From contig CAJUIT010000014.1 in NCBI GenBank assembly GCA_910586565.1, forward strand, positions 7,453-71,452: a stretch of 64,000 nt of DNA, written 5' to 3'. Source of the DNA: an uncultured Muribaculaceae bacterium (GTDB lineage Bacteria > Bacteroidota > Bacteroidia > Bacteroidales > Muribaculaceae). The notes under the pieces were generated by a model. It searched no databases. It was not told the DNA's origin and saw only the letters and a program-made list of their open reading frames with translations. Made by a program: the position numbers and the translations under genes. Position 1 is the first letter of the stretch; the number at the start of each line of letters is the position of its first letter. Positions 8,131-16,574 of this stretch are shown here, in pieces.

Positions 8131-9495
8131 TCAACATTCTGTCTGCATATCGCAGCACAGATGAAGCTCGATTATGCGTTTTGTGGCCTGTTGCACGGTG
8201 TAGAGGCGTGAGGCGCGCAAGCCGGGCACCCAAATAACATCATCGCCGCAGAGCATCACCGGAACCCACCCTTTCTTGTCGGCCGGCAGTTTGGCATCGG
8301 AAACAATATCGCTCACCAGGCGGGAGCCGCGCATGCCGAAGGGTTTTATTCGGTCGCCATAGCGTCGCGGTCGCAGCGTGAGAACGGCATCGGAGGGGAG
8401 AAGCTCCGAGTCAATCCAGATGGAAAACGGGTCGCGTGCCGGGGCAAACTCGCTGCGCGGGATTACGCGGCACAGCAGCTTTCCAAACGGGGTTTCAACC
8501 TCCCCCTGTTCAATAAGTGAGACGATTGGTAGCTCCGTCTCCCGGGCCGTGTGATGCGTGATTTGGCATAGCGTGCGCCGATGAATGGCAACTGTGACGG
8601 AGCGGTCGGCCGAGTGGAATGCGGCCCCGGTGTGGTCGATGTTGCGGATAATAGAGTGTGCTGTCGCGTGGCTGAAACCGGGGCCGAATTTTCGGTTAAG
8701 GATATGATAAAGCAGGGTTGGAGCCTGCGGCATCTGCGCGAGTGTCAGCAGGTCGATTGAGCCGTCAGCAAGGGTAAGGCGGTCGCTTTCGCACTCAATG
8801 AAATAGTCGAGCAGTGCGTTGTCTCTCCGCAGGTTGTCGACAGTCGATGTCACAGCATCATAAAGGCGGGGAAAATCGGCCGAGAATGCCGGAAGGGTTG
8901 AGTTGCGCAGCATGTTCCTCCGGCAGTCGGTGAGGAGGTTGGTGGAATCGACAATATAGTGGAGTTGCCTGTCGGCCAGCCAGCGGGTTATTGCCTCGCG
9001 ACTCACATCCAACAGCGGGCGCAGGAAAATGCCGCGTTTGGCCGGGATTGCCGTCAGTCCGCGCAATCCGCTGCCGCGCAACAGATTGAGGAAAAATGTC
9101 TCCACATTGTCGTTGGCATGGTGGGCAATCGCCACGCAGTTCCACCGCGGTGATGATGCCTCAAATTGGTTGAGGAACCATTGGTAGCGCAACTCGCGGC
9201 ATGCCGTCTCAACCGATTCGCGCGTAGCTCCGCGACGCGCTGTAACGTCGAAATGAGCCACGTTGATTTCAACCCCAAGTTTAGCGGCAAATTCGCGGGC
9301 AAATTTCTCGTCGCGGTCGCTTTCGTCGCCGCGCAGATGAAAATTGCAATGCAGGGCCACAGCGCGGTAGCCCGCTTCGACAGTGGCTGCAAGCAGGGCC
9401 ACAGAGTCGGCGCCACCGCTGAAGGCAACGGCAACAGTGCTTCCCGGCGCAAATCCGGCGTCGGCGTAGCATTTGGAAACAACGTCCTGAAGCAT
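8131..9495 (-). CDS. tilS: tRNA(Ile)-lysidine synthetase
   Basis: Modifies C34 of tRNA-Ile(CAU) to lysidine with ATP and lysine, so that the tRNA reads AUA. The PP-loop SGGADS is at about residues 25-30. It is followed by HCNFHLRGDES and an AHHANDNVET segment typical of the N-type ATPase. The C-terminal TilS_C domain (RPRRYGDRIKPFG, about 365 onward) completes a 454-residue protein of normal length. The start codon lies four bases after the stop of the upstream phosphatase gene, so the two are probably co-transcribed. Confidence 0.95.
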   Translation of the reverse strand: MLQDVVSKCYADAGFAPGSTVAVAFSGGADSVALLAATVEAGYRAVALHCNFHLRGDESDRDEKFAREFAAKLGVEINVAHFDVTARRGATRESVETACRELRYQWFLNQFEASSPRWNCVAIAHHANDNVETFFLNLLRGSGLRGLTAIPAKRGIFLRPLLDVSREAITRWLADRQLHYIVDSTNLLTDCRRNMLRNSTLPAFSADFPRLYDAVTSTVDNLRRDNALLDYFIECESDRLTLADGSIDLLTLAQMPQAPTLLYHILNRKFGPGFSHATAHSIIRNIDHTGAAFHSADRSVTVAIHRRTLCQITHHTARETELPIVSLIEQGEVETPFGKLLCRVIPRSEFAPARDPFSIWIDSELLPSDAVLTLRPRRYGDRIKPFGMRGSRLVSDIVSDAKLPADKKGWVPVMLCGDDVIWVPGLRASRLYTVQQATKRIIELHLCCDMQTEC

Positions 9496-9498
9496 TGG

Positions 9499-10761
9499 TT
9501 AGATTTGCATGTGGAGGGGGAGGCAGTGCATGAGATAGGCTCGCGCTTTGCTCCAGGGGATGTAGATGTCATCGGAGTTGGGGAGCAACGGCACAGGCAC
9601 CTCATTGAGGTCGAATCTCACAAGTGTCTCCCCTTTGTGATTGCGGAACAGAATCATCTGCAGGTTAGCTGCCATAGGCACCACGTCGAAATCTTTCCAA
9701 TGCAGCGCCACGGTGTCGAAATAGTTGGTCATGTAGTAGCACCCGCGCAGACGCATCAGCGACAGGAGCGGCATCAGGGTTTCGGCATGGCCGAAGCGCA
9801 ACTCAACATTGGCAGGGGCAGAGCCTTCGGCAGCGGCGTCGGCGGTTTCGATGAGGTTGAGCAGAAGATCGGATGCGATGAGCGCCGGCTCTGTGGAGAT
9901 AGTGGTGGCGGTGCGTTTGAGGTAGTGCCCCAGATTCTCGCAAGCCCACAGCGCGTTCATTTCGGCCGGGGTGAAGAATTTGCCGAAGTCAACCGATAGA
10001 CCCATTGCGGGGAGTCCGATAAGCATTTTATATTCCTCCCATGCCATATCGGCGGCTTCGGAGTGCGACAATTTCTTGCCGTCGGTGAGTAATCGGCGTG
10101 CAGGTTCAACAGGGGCTGTGGTCTCGAAAAACATGTTGTAGGGTGCTTCCCATTCCTTGGTTTTCGACCATGCCACGTAGTCGGCCACGGTGTCGAACGG
10201 ACGCATCAGCGGGGAGTTCTGCCGTCCCGACGAGGTGGTAATCTCCACGGTGTTGTTGAGCCGGTCGAGCTGATGGGTGAATTCATACATGCTCATCACG
10301 CAACGGGGAGCGTAGGAGCTTATGGCGTGAACTTTCCCGTCGAGGAAAAGTTTGGGAAATGCGCGGAACATGCGCGATGCTAAGCCGCGCTGCTCGGCCA
10401 TGCCGAGTGAATCGAGGGCACCCCAGCGGTTGTGGGAAGTTTCGGCAATGAAACGGGCGATGCCGAGCAGCTCTTTTCCCAGCGGGGTGAGGGTGTTGGC
10501 CGAATCGGCTTTCACAAGGCGTTGGATAAGTTGCATTGTCACCTTTGGCGAGGAGAGAAAGCGCGCGCCGTGACGCCCCACATGATTGATGAAGATGGGG
10601 GTGAGGGAGTCGGGGCATGTGGAGGGGTCGTCGGGAGCCGGATATGGTTTAGCCGAGCCGAGGCAATCGTCAACAGGGTAGTTGGTTGCTGTGGGGTCGG
10701 CAGCAGTAAGCGATGCCATCCCCAGCGCTATAATCACGAGTGAAAATAAAATCCGTTTCAT
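9499..10761 (-). CDS. histidine-type phosphatase, MINPP/phytase-like, secreted
   Basis: 420 residues with a signal peptide (MKRILFSLVIIALGMASLTA). The catalytic histidine-phosphatase motif is RHGAR at 63-67 and the proton-donor motif is HAE near 324. HAE rather than HD is characteristic of the multiple inositol-polyphosphate phosphatase branch, so inositol phosphates such as phytate are the likely substrates (inference). Location is periplasmic or extracellular. The frame is open upstream to 11034, but 10761 is chosen because the signal peptide starts there. The 200 bases in between are a structured leader downstream of a perfect minus-strand promoter. tilS follows immediately. Confidence 0.85.
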   Translation of the reverse strand: MKRILFSLVIIALGMASLTAADPTATNYPVDDCLGSAKPYPAPDDPSTCPDSLTPIFINHVGRHGARFLSSPKVTMQLIQRLVKADSANTLTPLGKELLGIARFIAETSHNRWGALDSLGMAEQRGLASRMFRAFPKLFLDGKVHAISSYAPRCVMSMYEFTHQLDRLNNTVEITTSSGRQNSPLMRPFDTVADYVAWSKTKEWEAPYNMFFETTAPVEPARRLLTDGKKLSHSEAADMAWEEYKMLIGLPAMGLSVDFGKFFTPAEMNALWACENLGHYLKRTATTISTEPALIASDLLLNLIETADAAAEGSAPANVELRFGHAETLMPLLSLMRLRGCYYMTNYFDTVALHWKDFDVVPMAANLQMILFRNHKGETLVRFDLNEVPVPLLPNSDDIYIPWSKARAYLMHCLPLHMQI

Positions 10762-10973
10762 TTCGTAGTTTTTGCTTATCTTTGCAATAATGGAGTGGAG
10801 TGCAACCGGTTGGTTGATGCAACACGCTGTAAACAACGCAAATGTGTGAAATGCTTCCGCGTGCGGCCTGAGAGCCGGTTGCCTGTTGTGTAAAGGCCCG
10901 GCAGCTATAGCCGGGATTACTCCAAACGATGCCCCTATGTCGTGAAAACGACAACCGGGCGACTTTTGTTTCT
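10762..10973 (-). promoter_or_regulatory. structured 5' leader of the phosphatase gene, riboswitch-like (candidate)
   Basis: On the minus strand the transcript from the promoter at 10974-11004 carries about 205 nt before the phosphatase ATG. Three complementary elements are present. Read on the minus strand they are CCGGTTG (10952-10958), GCAACCGG (10875-10882) and CCGGTTGC (10802-10809). The middle one can pair with either outer one, a classic alternative-pairing layout. Between the first two lie hairpins GTCGT-TTTC-ACGAC (10939-10952) and CCCGGC/GCCGGG (10897-10915), giving a three-way-junction-like domain. I could not match it to a known class. A free-standing non-coding RNA is the alternative. 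Confidence 0.45.
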
Positions 10974-11004
10974 CAAAAATAGTAAATAATGGGCGAAACT
11001 CAAA
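10974..11004 (-). promoter_or_regulatory. promoter of the phosphatase-tilS unit
   Basis: On the minus strand TTTG (11001-11004), exactly 19 bases, then TATTTTTG (10974-10981). It overlaps the start of the divergent TPR gene. Confidence 0.65.
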
Positions 11005-11261
11005 ACGTTGCACCTCAAGGGGTGGAAAAATCATTGGCCGAACGCCTCGCCGAGGTTGATGCCGCTCTTGCTTCGACTCCCGACGATGCGGCGCTTCTCA
11101 TCGAGAAAGGGAAGCTGCTGTGGCGCATGGGGCGCAAGGGGGATGCCATTTCGGCCTACGAAAAAGCTGCCGCCGTTGAGCCCGACGGGCCGGCGCGGCT
11201 GCTCATAGAGCATTCCAACTCTATTATGGATTTTTTCAACCCCGATTTGCTGAACCCCTGA
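10989..11261 (+). CDS. small TPR-containing protein
   Basis: 90 residues. An acidic N-terminus is followed by about one and a half tetratricopeptide motifs (DDAALLIEKGKLLWRMGR, then AISAYEKAAAVEP, about 34-67). The protein ends with an aromatic segment IMDFFNPDLLNP that looks like a docking tail. It is probably a protein-interaction adaptor; partner unknown. The stop is 14 bases before the folP start, so the genes form an operon with folP and cdaA. It diverges from the phosphatase gene, whose promoter overlaps this start codon region. Confidence 0.75.
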   Translation: MGETQNVAPQGVEKSLAERLAEVDAALASTPDDAALLIEKGKLLWRMGRKGDAISAYEKAAAVEPDGPARLLIEHSNSIMDFFNPDLLNP

Positions 11262-11275
11262 CATTTTTCACCGCT

Positions 11276-12127
11276 ATGGTTATGAAACCGTTCTCACTCA
11301 ACCTCAAAGGGTGCCTCGTTACTTTCTCCCGTCCCGCCGTGATGGGGATTCTCAATGTAACCCCCGACTCATTCTATGCGGGGTCGCATGCTTTCGACCC
11401 GCAGGCGATTCACAACCGTGTGCGCCGCATGCTCGACGAAGGTGTCGATATAATCGACGTTGGCGGTTATTCCTCGCGACCCGGTGCGGCTGATGTGAGC
11501 GTTGATGAAGAGATGCGCCGTGTGGAGGCCGGGGTGAAAGCGGTGAGAGAGGTGAGTGCCGACGTTCCGGTATCGGTCGATACGTTCAGGGCTTCGGTGG
11601 CGCGGTTGGCTGTGGAGAGTTTCGGTGCCGACATCATCAACGACATTTCAGGGGGGAATGCTGATGAGGCGATGTTCGACACCGTGGCTGACCTGGGGGT
11701 TCCCTACGTGCTGATGCACATGCGCGGCACCCCCTCGACCATGCAGTCGCTCACCGACTATAATGACGTTACGGCCGATGTGATTGCCGAACTGTCGAAA
11801 CCGCTCCATGAACTTGCGCTGCGTGGTGTGGCCGATGTGATTGTCGACCCGGGGTTCGGCTTCGCCAAAACTCTTGAGCAGAACTACAGGCTTTTTGCCA
11901 ATCTGCCTCATATAGCGCAGATGCTCGACCGCCCTCTTCTGGTGGGAATCTCCCGAAAATCAATGATAACTCGCCTGTGTGATGTGACGGCCGACGAAGC
12001 TCTCCCCGGCACCGTGGCGTTGAACACCGCGGCGGTGATGTGGGGAGCATCCATTTTGCGTGTTCATGATGTGGGGGCTGCCCGCCAGACGGTCGATGTC
12101 GCTCTCCGCCTCTGCAATCCCACCTGA
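11276..12127 (+). CDS. folP: dihydropteroate synthase
   Basis: Condenses p-aminobenzoate with 6-hydroxymethyl-dihydropterin pyrophosphate in folate synthesis; the sulfonamide target. Signature 1 MGILNVTPDSF is at residues 23-33, then DVGGYSSRPGA (about 61-71) and the pterin-binding DPGFGFAKT segment (about 193). The 283-residue length is normal. ATGs at 11276 and 11282 are both possible (MVMKPFS or MKPFS). It sits between the TPR protein and cdaA, an order seen in many Bacteroidetes. Confidence 0.95.
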   Translation: MVMKPFSLNLKGCLVTFSRPAVMGILNVTPDSFYAGSHAFDPQAIHNRVRRMLDEGVDIIDVGGYSSRPGAADVSVDEEMRRVEAGVKAVREVSADVPVSVDTFRASVARLAVESFGADIINDISGGNADEAMFDTVADLGVPYVLMHMRGTPSTMQSLTDYNDVTADVIAELSKPLHELALRGVADVIVDPGFGFAKTLEQNYRLFANLPHIAQMLDRPLLVGISRKSMITRLCDVTADEALPGTVALNTAAVMWGASILRVHDVGAARQTVDVALRLCNPT

Positions 12128-12165
12128 ATAATACCCGGCTATAAATCCTAACAACGGCGTTCCTC

Positions 12166-12942
12166 ATGATTGAATCGTTTGGCATAAAAGATATTCTCGA
12201 TATTGTAATCGTGGCCTTGATGCTTTATTATCTCTACAAGATAATGAAGGAATCGGGCACTATCAATATTTTCTACGGTGTGCTGGCTTTTATCCTTGTG
12301 TGGGTGGTTGCCGCCGAGATTCTGGAAATGAAGCTCATCGGCACAATTCTCGACAAGGTGATGAGCATCGGCCTGCTTATTCTGGTGATTATTTTCCAGG
12401 ATCAGATAAAGCGTTTCCTCGTGGAACTTGGCTCGAAAAAGCGGTGGAAGTTCCTCACGGGGCTTTTCCACCATCGCCATAAGGATGCCGGGGAGGACTT
12501 GCACACGCGCGTTATCCCGATTGTCTACGCCTGCATGAGCATGTCGAAGAGCAAGACAGGTGCCTTGATTGTGATTCAGCAGGATGTTCCTCTCGAAAAC
12601 TATGAGAAAACCGGCGATATAATCGACGCTGAAATCAATTCGCGTCTTATCGAAAACATCTTTTTTAAAAACTCGCCGCTTCACGACGGAGCCATGATTA
12701 TCGACGGGGGCAAGATTAAGGCCGCCGGTTGCATTCTTCCCGTGAGCCACGATTCAAATGTGCCGCGTGCGCTCGGGTTGCGCCATCGTTCGGCGCTCGG
12801 CATCTCGCAGGCTACCGATGCCTTTGCAATCGTGGTAAGCGAGGAAACCGGCAATATCTCGGTTGCTCACCGCGGCCGCCTCTCCACCCGCCTGTCCTCA
12901 ACCGAACTCGAAAAACGCCTCAGCCATCTGACTGTGATTTAA
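12166..12942 (+). CDS. cdaA: diadenylate cyclase (c-di-AMP synthase)
   Basis: Makes the second messenger c-di-AMP from two ATP. Three N-terminal membrane helices (about residues 12-95) are followed by a DisA_N domain with the two signature motifs, DGA at 174-176 and RHR at 206-208. At 258 residues it is a standard CdaA. Located 38 bases after folP and probably co-transcribed with it. No CdaR or GlmM gene is adjacent, unlike in Firmicutes. Confidence 0.93.
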   Translation: MIESFGIKDILDIVIVALMLYYLYKIMKESGTINIFYGVLAFILVWVVAAEILEMKLIGTILDKVMSIGLLILVIIFQDQIKRFLVELGSKKRWKFLTGLFHHRHKDAGEDLHTRVIPIVYACMSMSKSKTGALIVIQQDVPLENYEKTGDIIDAEINSRLIENIFFKNSPLHDGAMIIDGGKIKAAGCILPVSHDSNVPRALGLRHRSALGISQATDAFAIVVSEETGNISVAHRGRLSTRLSSTELEKRLSHLTVI

Positions 12943-13051
12943 GACGAAAAGACAAAAAGACAAAAGACAACAGCGATAATACTGAATTTAGATATAACCT
13001 CCGGTATTATCGCTTTTGTCTTTTGTCTTTTCGTCTTTTTGTCTTTCGTCT
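12941..13051. terminator. bidirectional terminator between cdaA and PBP1a, built of GTCTTTT repeats
   Basis: AGCGATAATAC (12972-12982) pairs perfectly with GTATTATCGCT (13004-13014). The flanks are also complementary: GACAAAAAGACAAAAGAC tandems on the left and GTCTTTTGTCTTTTCGTC tandems on the right, so each arm is about 40 bases. The T-rich tracts serve both convergent transcripts. The same GTCTTTC tandem occurs near 5840 and 6975. Confidence 0.75.
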
Positions 13052-13061
13052 TCTATGCCCG

Positions 13062-15437
13062 TCAATCAAATACGTCGGCGATTGATTCCTCAACGGTGTT
13101 GGTGTCCTCAACGTAGTCGTAGAACTCTTTGTCGCAGAGGTTGGAGAAGTCGGTGTCGAACGTTGCCCGCTGTGAATAGGGGAGGGTGGGGTCGGCATAG
13201 ACTTTGCTCATGTAGAGGCCGTAGATGGGGAGTGCCATTGCCGCACCTTGGCCGTGTGCCATTGTGTTGAAATGGATGTAGCGCTCGTCGCCGCCAACCC
13301 ACACGCCCGAAACCAATTCGGGTGTGAAGCCCATGAACCAACCGTCGGCGTTGTAGTTGGTGGTACCGGTTTTACCACCCATCTGCGCCGTGATGTTGTA
13401 GGGGGCGCGACGCACGCGGTTACCCGTACCGCCGTCGACAACGTTGAGCAGCATCGACAGGATTTTGGCATAGGCCTTTTCCGAAATCACCTCGGTGTGG
13501 GTGGTGTTGAATTCTGAAATGATGTTGCCGTTGGCATCGGCGATCGCCGAAACAAACACCGGAGCGGCACGCATGCCGTTGTTGGCGTAGGCGGTGTAGG
13601 CTCCAACCATCTCCTTGATTGACACTTCGCATGAGCCGAGGCACAGCGACATAACGGGGTCGATGTGGTTGGTGATGCCGAAGTTGTGCATGTTGCGCAC
13701 CAACGTTGTGGGTGAGAGCTGCCCCATGAGTCGTGCCGAAATCCAGTTGTTGGAGTTGGTGAGCGCCCACCGGAGGTCGACCATCTCGCCCACACGTGCC
13801 GACCCCGAGTTGCGGGGAGCCCATGTGCGGCCGCTTTCGTCGGTGAACACCGGCTGGGTGTTCGACATCATGTCGCAGGGGGTGAATCCCTCTTCCATAG
13901 CGTAGGTGTAGAGGAATGGTTTGATGGTTGAGCCAATCTGGCGGCGTCCGCTCGACACCATATCATATTGGAAGAAGGTGAAGTTGGGGCCTCCGACGTA
14001 GGCTTTCACATGGCCGTTGCGGGGGTCCATCGACATGAAGCCGGTGCGGAGGAAGTGTTTCTGATAGAGCAACGAATCGCGCGGAGTCATAACGGTGTCG
14101 ACAACTCCGGCGTAGGAGAACACGTTCATCTCGCGCGGAGTGGTGAAGGCGTGGCGAATCTCATCCTCCGAAGCGCCTGCAAGCTTCATCACGCGGTAGC
14201 GCTCAGTCTGCTTTATGGCGTGGTCGATGAGCGACTCGACTTTCACTTTGCCGAGTTCTTCGCCGTTGGAGGTGTAGGGGGCGTTGCGCATCCCCTTTTT
14301 CTCGCGGAAAAATGCCTTTTGCAGCGAGCTCATGTGCTGCTGCACGGCATCCTCGGCATATCGCTGCATGCGCGAGTCGATGGTGGTGTGGATTTTCAGG
14401 CCGTCGGTGTAGATGTCATATTTCGAGCCGTCGGGCTTGGGATTTTTTTCAATCCAGCCATAGAGAGGATTCTCCTCCCATGCAATCGAATCGTCGATGA
14501 ATTTCTGTTTCTCCCAACCGCGATACTCCGAGCGCACGGGGCGCTTTGCCGTGAGGATGCGGCGCAGCTCCTCGCGGAAGTAGGGGGCGAGCCCCTCCTT
14601 GTGGTCAACGCGGTGAAATTTAAGTTGGAGGGGGAGCTGCTTGAGCGAATCCATTTGCTCGGTGGTAATCATCCCCTGTTTGTGCATCTGCTCGAACACG
14701 GTGTTGCGGCGCAGGCGTGTGCGCTCGTTGTGGCGCACGGGGTTGTAGTAGGCCGGGTTCTTCACCATGCCCACCAGCGTGGCCGCCTCCTCGATGGTGA
14801 GGTCCTTGGGCGACTTGCCGAAATAGACGTAGGCTGCCGATTTGATTCCCACCGCGTTGTAGAGGAAGTCGAACTGGTTGAGATACATCTTTATAATCTC
14901 ATCCTTCGAGTAGTAGCGCTCAAGCTTCACGGCAATCATCCATTCGATAGGCTTCTGAAGGGCGCGGTCGAGCAGGCTGTGGGTTGTGGGGGAGTAGAGC
15001 TGCTTGGCAAGCTGCTGTGTGATGGTGGAGCCGCCACCCGCATTCTTGTTCTGCATGATGAGGGTTTTCACGAGCACACGCATGAAAGCGCGCATGTCGA
15101 TGCCCGAATGGTCCTCAAAGCGTGAATCCTCAGTGGCAATGAGTGCGTCGATTACGTGCTGCGAAATCTCGCTGTAGTCGGCATAGACGCGGTTGCCCGA
15201 GTTGCGGTAGTATCGCCCCATCTCCTCGCCGTCGGCGGTATAGACAACAGTGGCGAATTTATCATTGGGGTTCTTGAGCTCCTTCACGGGGGGCATGTAG
15301 CCAATCCATCCGTTGTAGATGAGCAGGAAAAAGATTATCATGCAGGCGAATGCCAACACGAAAAGTTTCCACATCCAGCCGATGATGAACCGGTTGCGGC
15401 GGCTTTTTGCCGAGGGGTCGTTATATTTTGCAGTCAT
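13062..15437 (-). CDS. mrcA: bifunctional penicillin-binding protein 1A
   Basis: Class A PBP that polymerises lipid II and cross-links peptidoglycan. A cytoplasmic N-terminus and one membrane segment (about residues 18-43) precede a GT51 domain with EDSRFEDHSGID (about 98-109) and GGSTITQQLAKQL. The transpeptidase domain has SxxK (GSTIKPF, Ser near 502), SxN (SNN near 560) and KTG (GKTGTT near 687). The frame extends upstream to 15530. The start at 15437 (MTAKYND) is chosen because it gives the usual short cytoplasmic lead. Length 791 residues. It converges with cdaA. Confidence 0.94.
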   Translation of the reverse strand: MTAKYNDPSAKSRRNRFIIGWMWKLFVLAFACMIIFFLLIYNGWIGYMPPVKELKNPNDKFATVVYTADGEEMGRYYRNSGNRVYADYSEISQHVIDALIATEDSRFEDHSGIDMRAFMRVLVKTLIMQNKNAGGGSTITQQLAKQLYSPTTHSLLDRALQKPIEWMIAVKLERYYSKDEIIKMYLNQFDFLYNAVGIKSAAYVYFGKSPKDLTIEEAATLVGMVKNPAYYNPVRHNERTRLRRNTVFEQMHKQGMITTEQMDSLKQLPLQLKFHRVDHKEGLAPYFREELRRILTAKRPVRSEYRGWEKQKFIDDSIAWEENPLYGWIEKNPKPDGSKYDIYTDGLKIHTTIDSRMQRYAEDAVQQHMSSLQKAFFREKKGMRNAPYTSNGEELGKVKVESLIDHAIKQTERYRVMKLAGASEDEIRHAFTTPREMNVFSYAGVVDTVMTPRDSLLYQKHFLRTGFMSMDPRNGHVKAYVGGPNFTFFQYDMVSSGRRQIGSTIKPFLYTYAMEEGFTPCDMMSNTQPVFTDESGRTWAPRNSGSARVGEMVDLRWALTNSNNWISARLMGQLSPTTLVRNMHNFGITNHIDPVMSLCLGSCEVSIKEMVGAYTAYANNGMRAAPVFVSAIADANGNIISEFNTTHTEVISEKAYAKILSMLLNVVDGGTGNRVRRAPYNITAQMGGKTGTTNYNADGWFMGFTPELVSGVWVGGDERYIHFNTMAHGQGAAMALPIYGLYMSKVYADPTLPYSQRATFDTDFSNLCDKEFYDYVEDTNTVEESIADVFD

Positions 15438-15678
15438 GTGACGGTGACGTAGTTTAAGGTGTTCAGGAATCCCGGCGCTCCGCTTTATGGCGCCACAGCT
15501 TCCAAACGGCAAAGTTAGCAAATTCCACACAATATTGATTGCGGTTACCCTCGGCGTATAGGATTTTTATGCTAATTTTGTAATCTGATAATATTTAGGC
15601 CGGTTGGCAAAGTGAAGCAAATCACACATCGCCGGCCTGTTATGCCACTGTTAATTCTGTTGACCAACCAATCGCCAA

Positions 15679-16302
15679 ATGTCACATCATCACAGCCATC
15701 TGTCGGACGCCGACGACCGCACTCTCCCCGAATTCAACACGTTGCAGAAAGTGAAGCGACGTTTTTTCGCCATGCGCAACGGTGCTCTGGGTGCGCAGAT
15801 GCGCGGAGCCGGTCTTGACTACCGCGTGAACTTCGGCCTGAACATCATGCAGGTGAAAGAGATTGCAGCCGAAATTGCCGGTGGGGAATGGGGGTTGTCG
15901 TCGCACGAGCTGGTTGAACTTGCCACCACGCTGTGGGAGAATGAGAACACCCGCGAGAGCCGTTTGCTCGCGCCGATGATATTTCCGGCCGACATAATGA
16001 GCATGGAACTTGCCGCCCGTTGGCTGGCACAGGCTCAGAACCCCGAGATAATCGACCATCTTTGCCATTCGCTGCTGCGCCGGTTGCCTTTTGCCGGCGA
16101 TTTGTGGCGCTTTGCCGTTGACAATGCAACAACCGACCTTCAACGCTACGGGGCATTGAGACTTCTGCTCAATCTGTTGATTATCGGGAAAGGTGACCGT
16201 GTGGCGGGAGCCGAGGTGGCCCGGGCTGAACTCGGGCGCGATGTGCCGCTCACAAAAGCTCTTGCATCAAGGGTGCTCGAAGAGATTGAGGCATGGGATT
16301 GA
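15679..16302 (+). CDS. HEAT-like repeat protein, DNA alkylation repair (AlkD-like) family
   Basis: 207 residues, almost wholly helical by sequence. The segment WENENTRESRLLAPMIF (about 93-110) followed by WLAQAQNPEIIDHLCHSLLRRLPFAGDLW resembles AlkC/AlkD-type HEAT proteins, which flip out or excise alkylated bases without an HhH domain. The key catalytic acid and tryptophans cannot be confirmed by eye, so glycosylase activity is not claimed. It stands alone between PBP1a (divergent) and a convergent PepSY-like gene. Confidence 0.6.
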   Translation: MSHHHSHLSDADDRTLPEFNTLQKVKRRFFAMRNGALGAQMRGAGLDYRVNFGLNIMQVKEIAAEIAGGEWGLSSHELVELATTLWENENTRESRLLAPMIFPADIMSMELAARWLAQAQNPEIIDHLCHSLLRRLPFAGDLWRFAVDNATTDLQRYGALRLLLNLLIIGKGDRVAGAEVARAELGRDVPLTKALASRVLEEIEAWD

Positions 16303-16574
16303 GCACGGGCGGTTGTAGAGAGCGATATAAGGAAAACATAAAAAAGGCGCCGCGGCCTTCGATGTGGCTGCAGCGCCGGGCGGCGATATAATGAAATGCC
16401 TCACAGGGCATTGGTTCGCTCGCGTTGTTTGGTTATCAGGGTTGTGTGTTTTAAATAGCCGATGTGTGTTTTGGATAGTAGTAGGTGAGAAACCTGTTTT
16501 TGAAGCGTTGAATATTGAGAAATATCCTTCATTACATGCAGTGAAAACGGGGAGGCGTCGACGCGCCGCTTATG
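16303..16574. other. intergenic region with terminator, otherwise featureless
   Basis: Apart from the hairpin at 16340-16377 and a small CGTCGACG palindrome near 16556-16566, I see no gene or recognisable element. Confidence 0.5.
16340..16377 (-). terminator. intrinsic terminator, minus strand
   Basis: GGCGC (16346-16350), GC and GCC blocks pair with GGC, GC and GCGCC (to 16377) with two small mismatches. On the minus strand six T follow. It probably ends the PepSY-like transcript about 200 bases after its stop. Confidence 0.65.

Noticed and set aside
9166..9999. 277-codon plus-strand frame
   Set aside because: Antisense to tilS and the phosphatase gene; no recognisable fold or signal.
10777..10849. 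Plus-strand promoter TATCTTTG and a 19-codon ORF at 10790
   Set aside because: The -33 element is poor (TTTC at 17 bases), whereas the minus-strand promoter over the same region is perfect. The ORF has no supporting feature.
13968..15125. 385-codon plus-strand frame
   Set aside because: Antisense to PBP1a, with no motif and no start context; caused by codon bias of the real gene.
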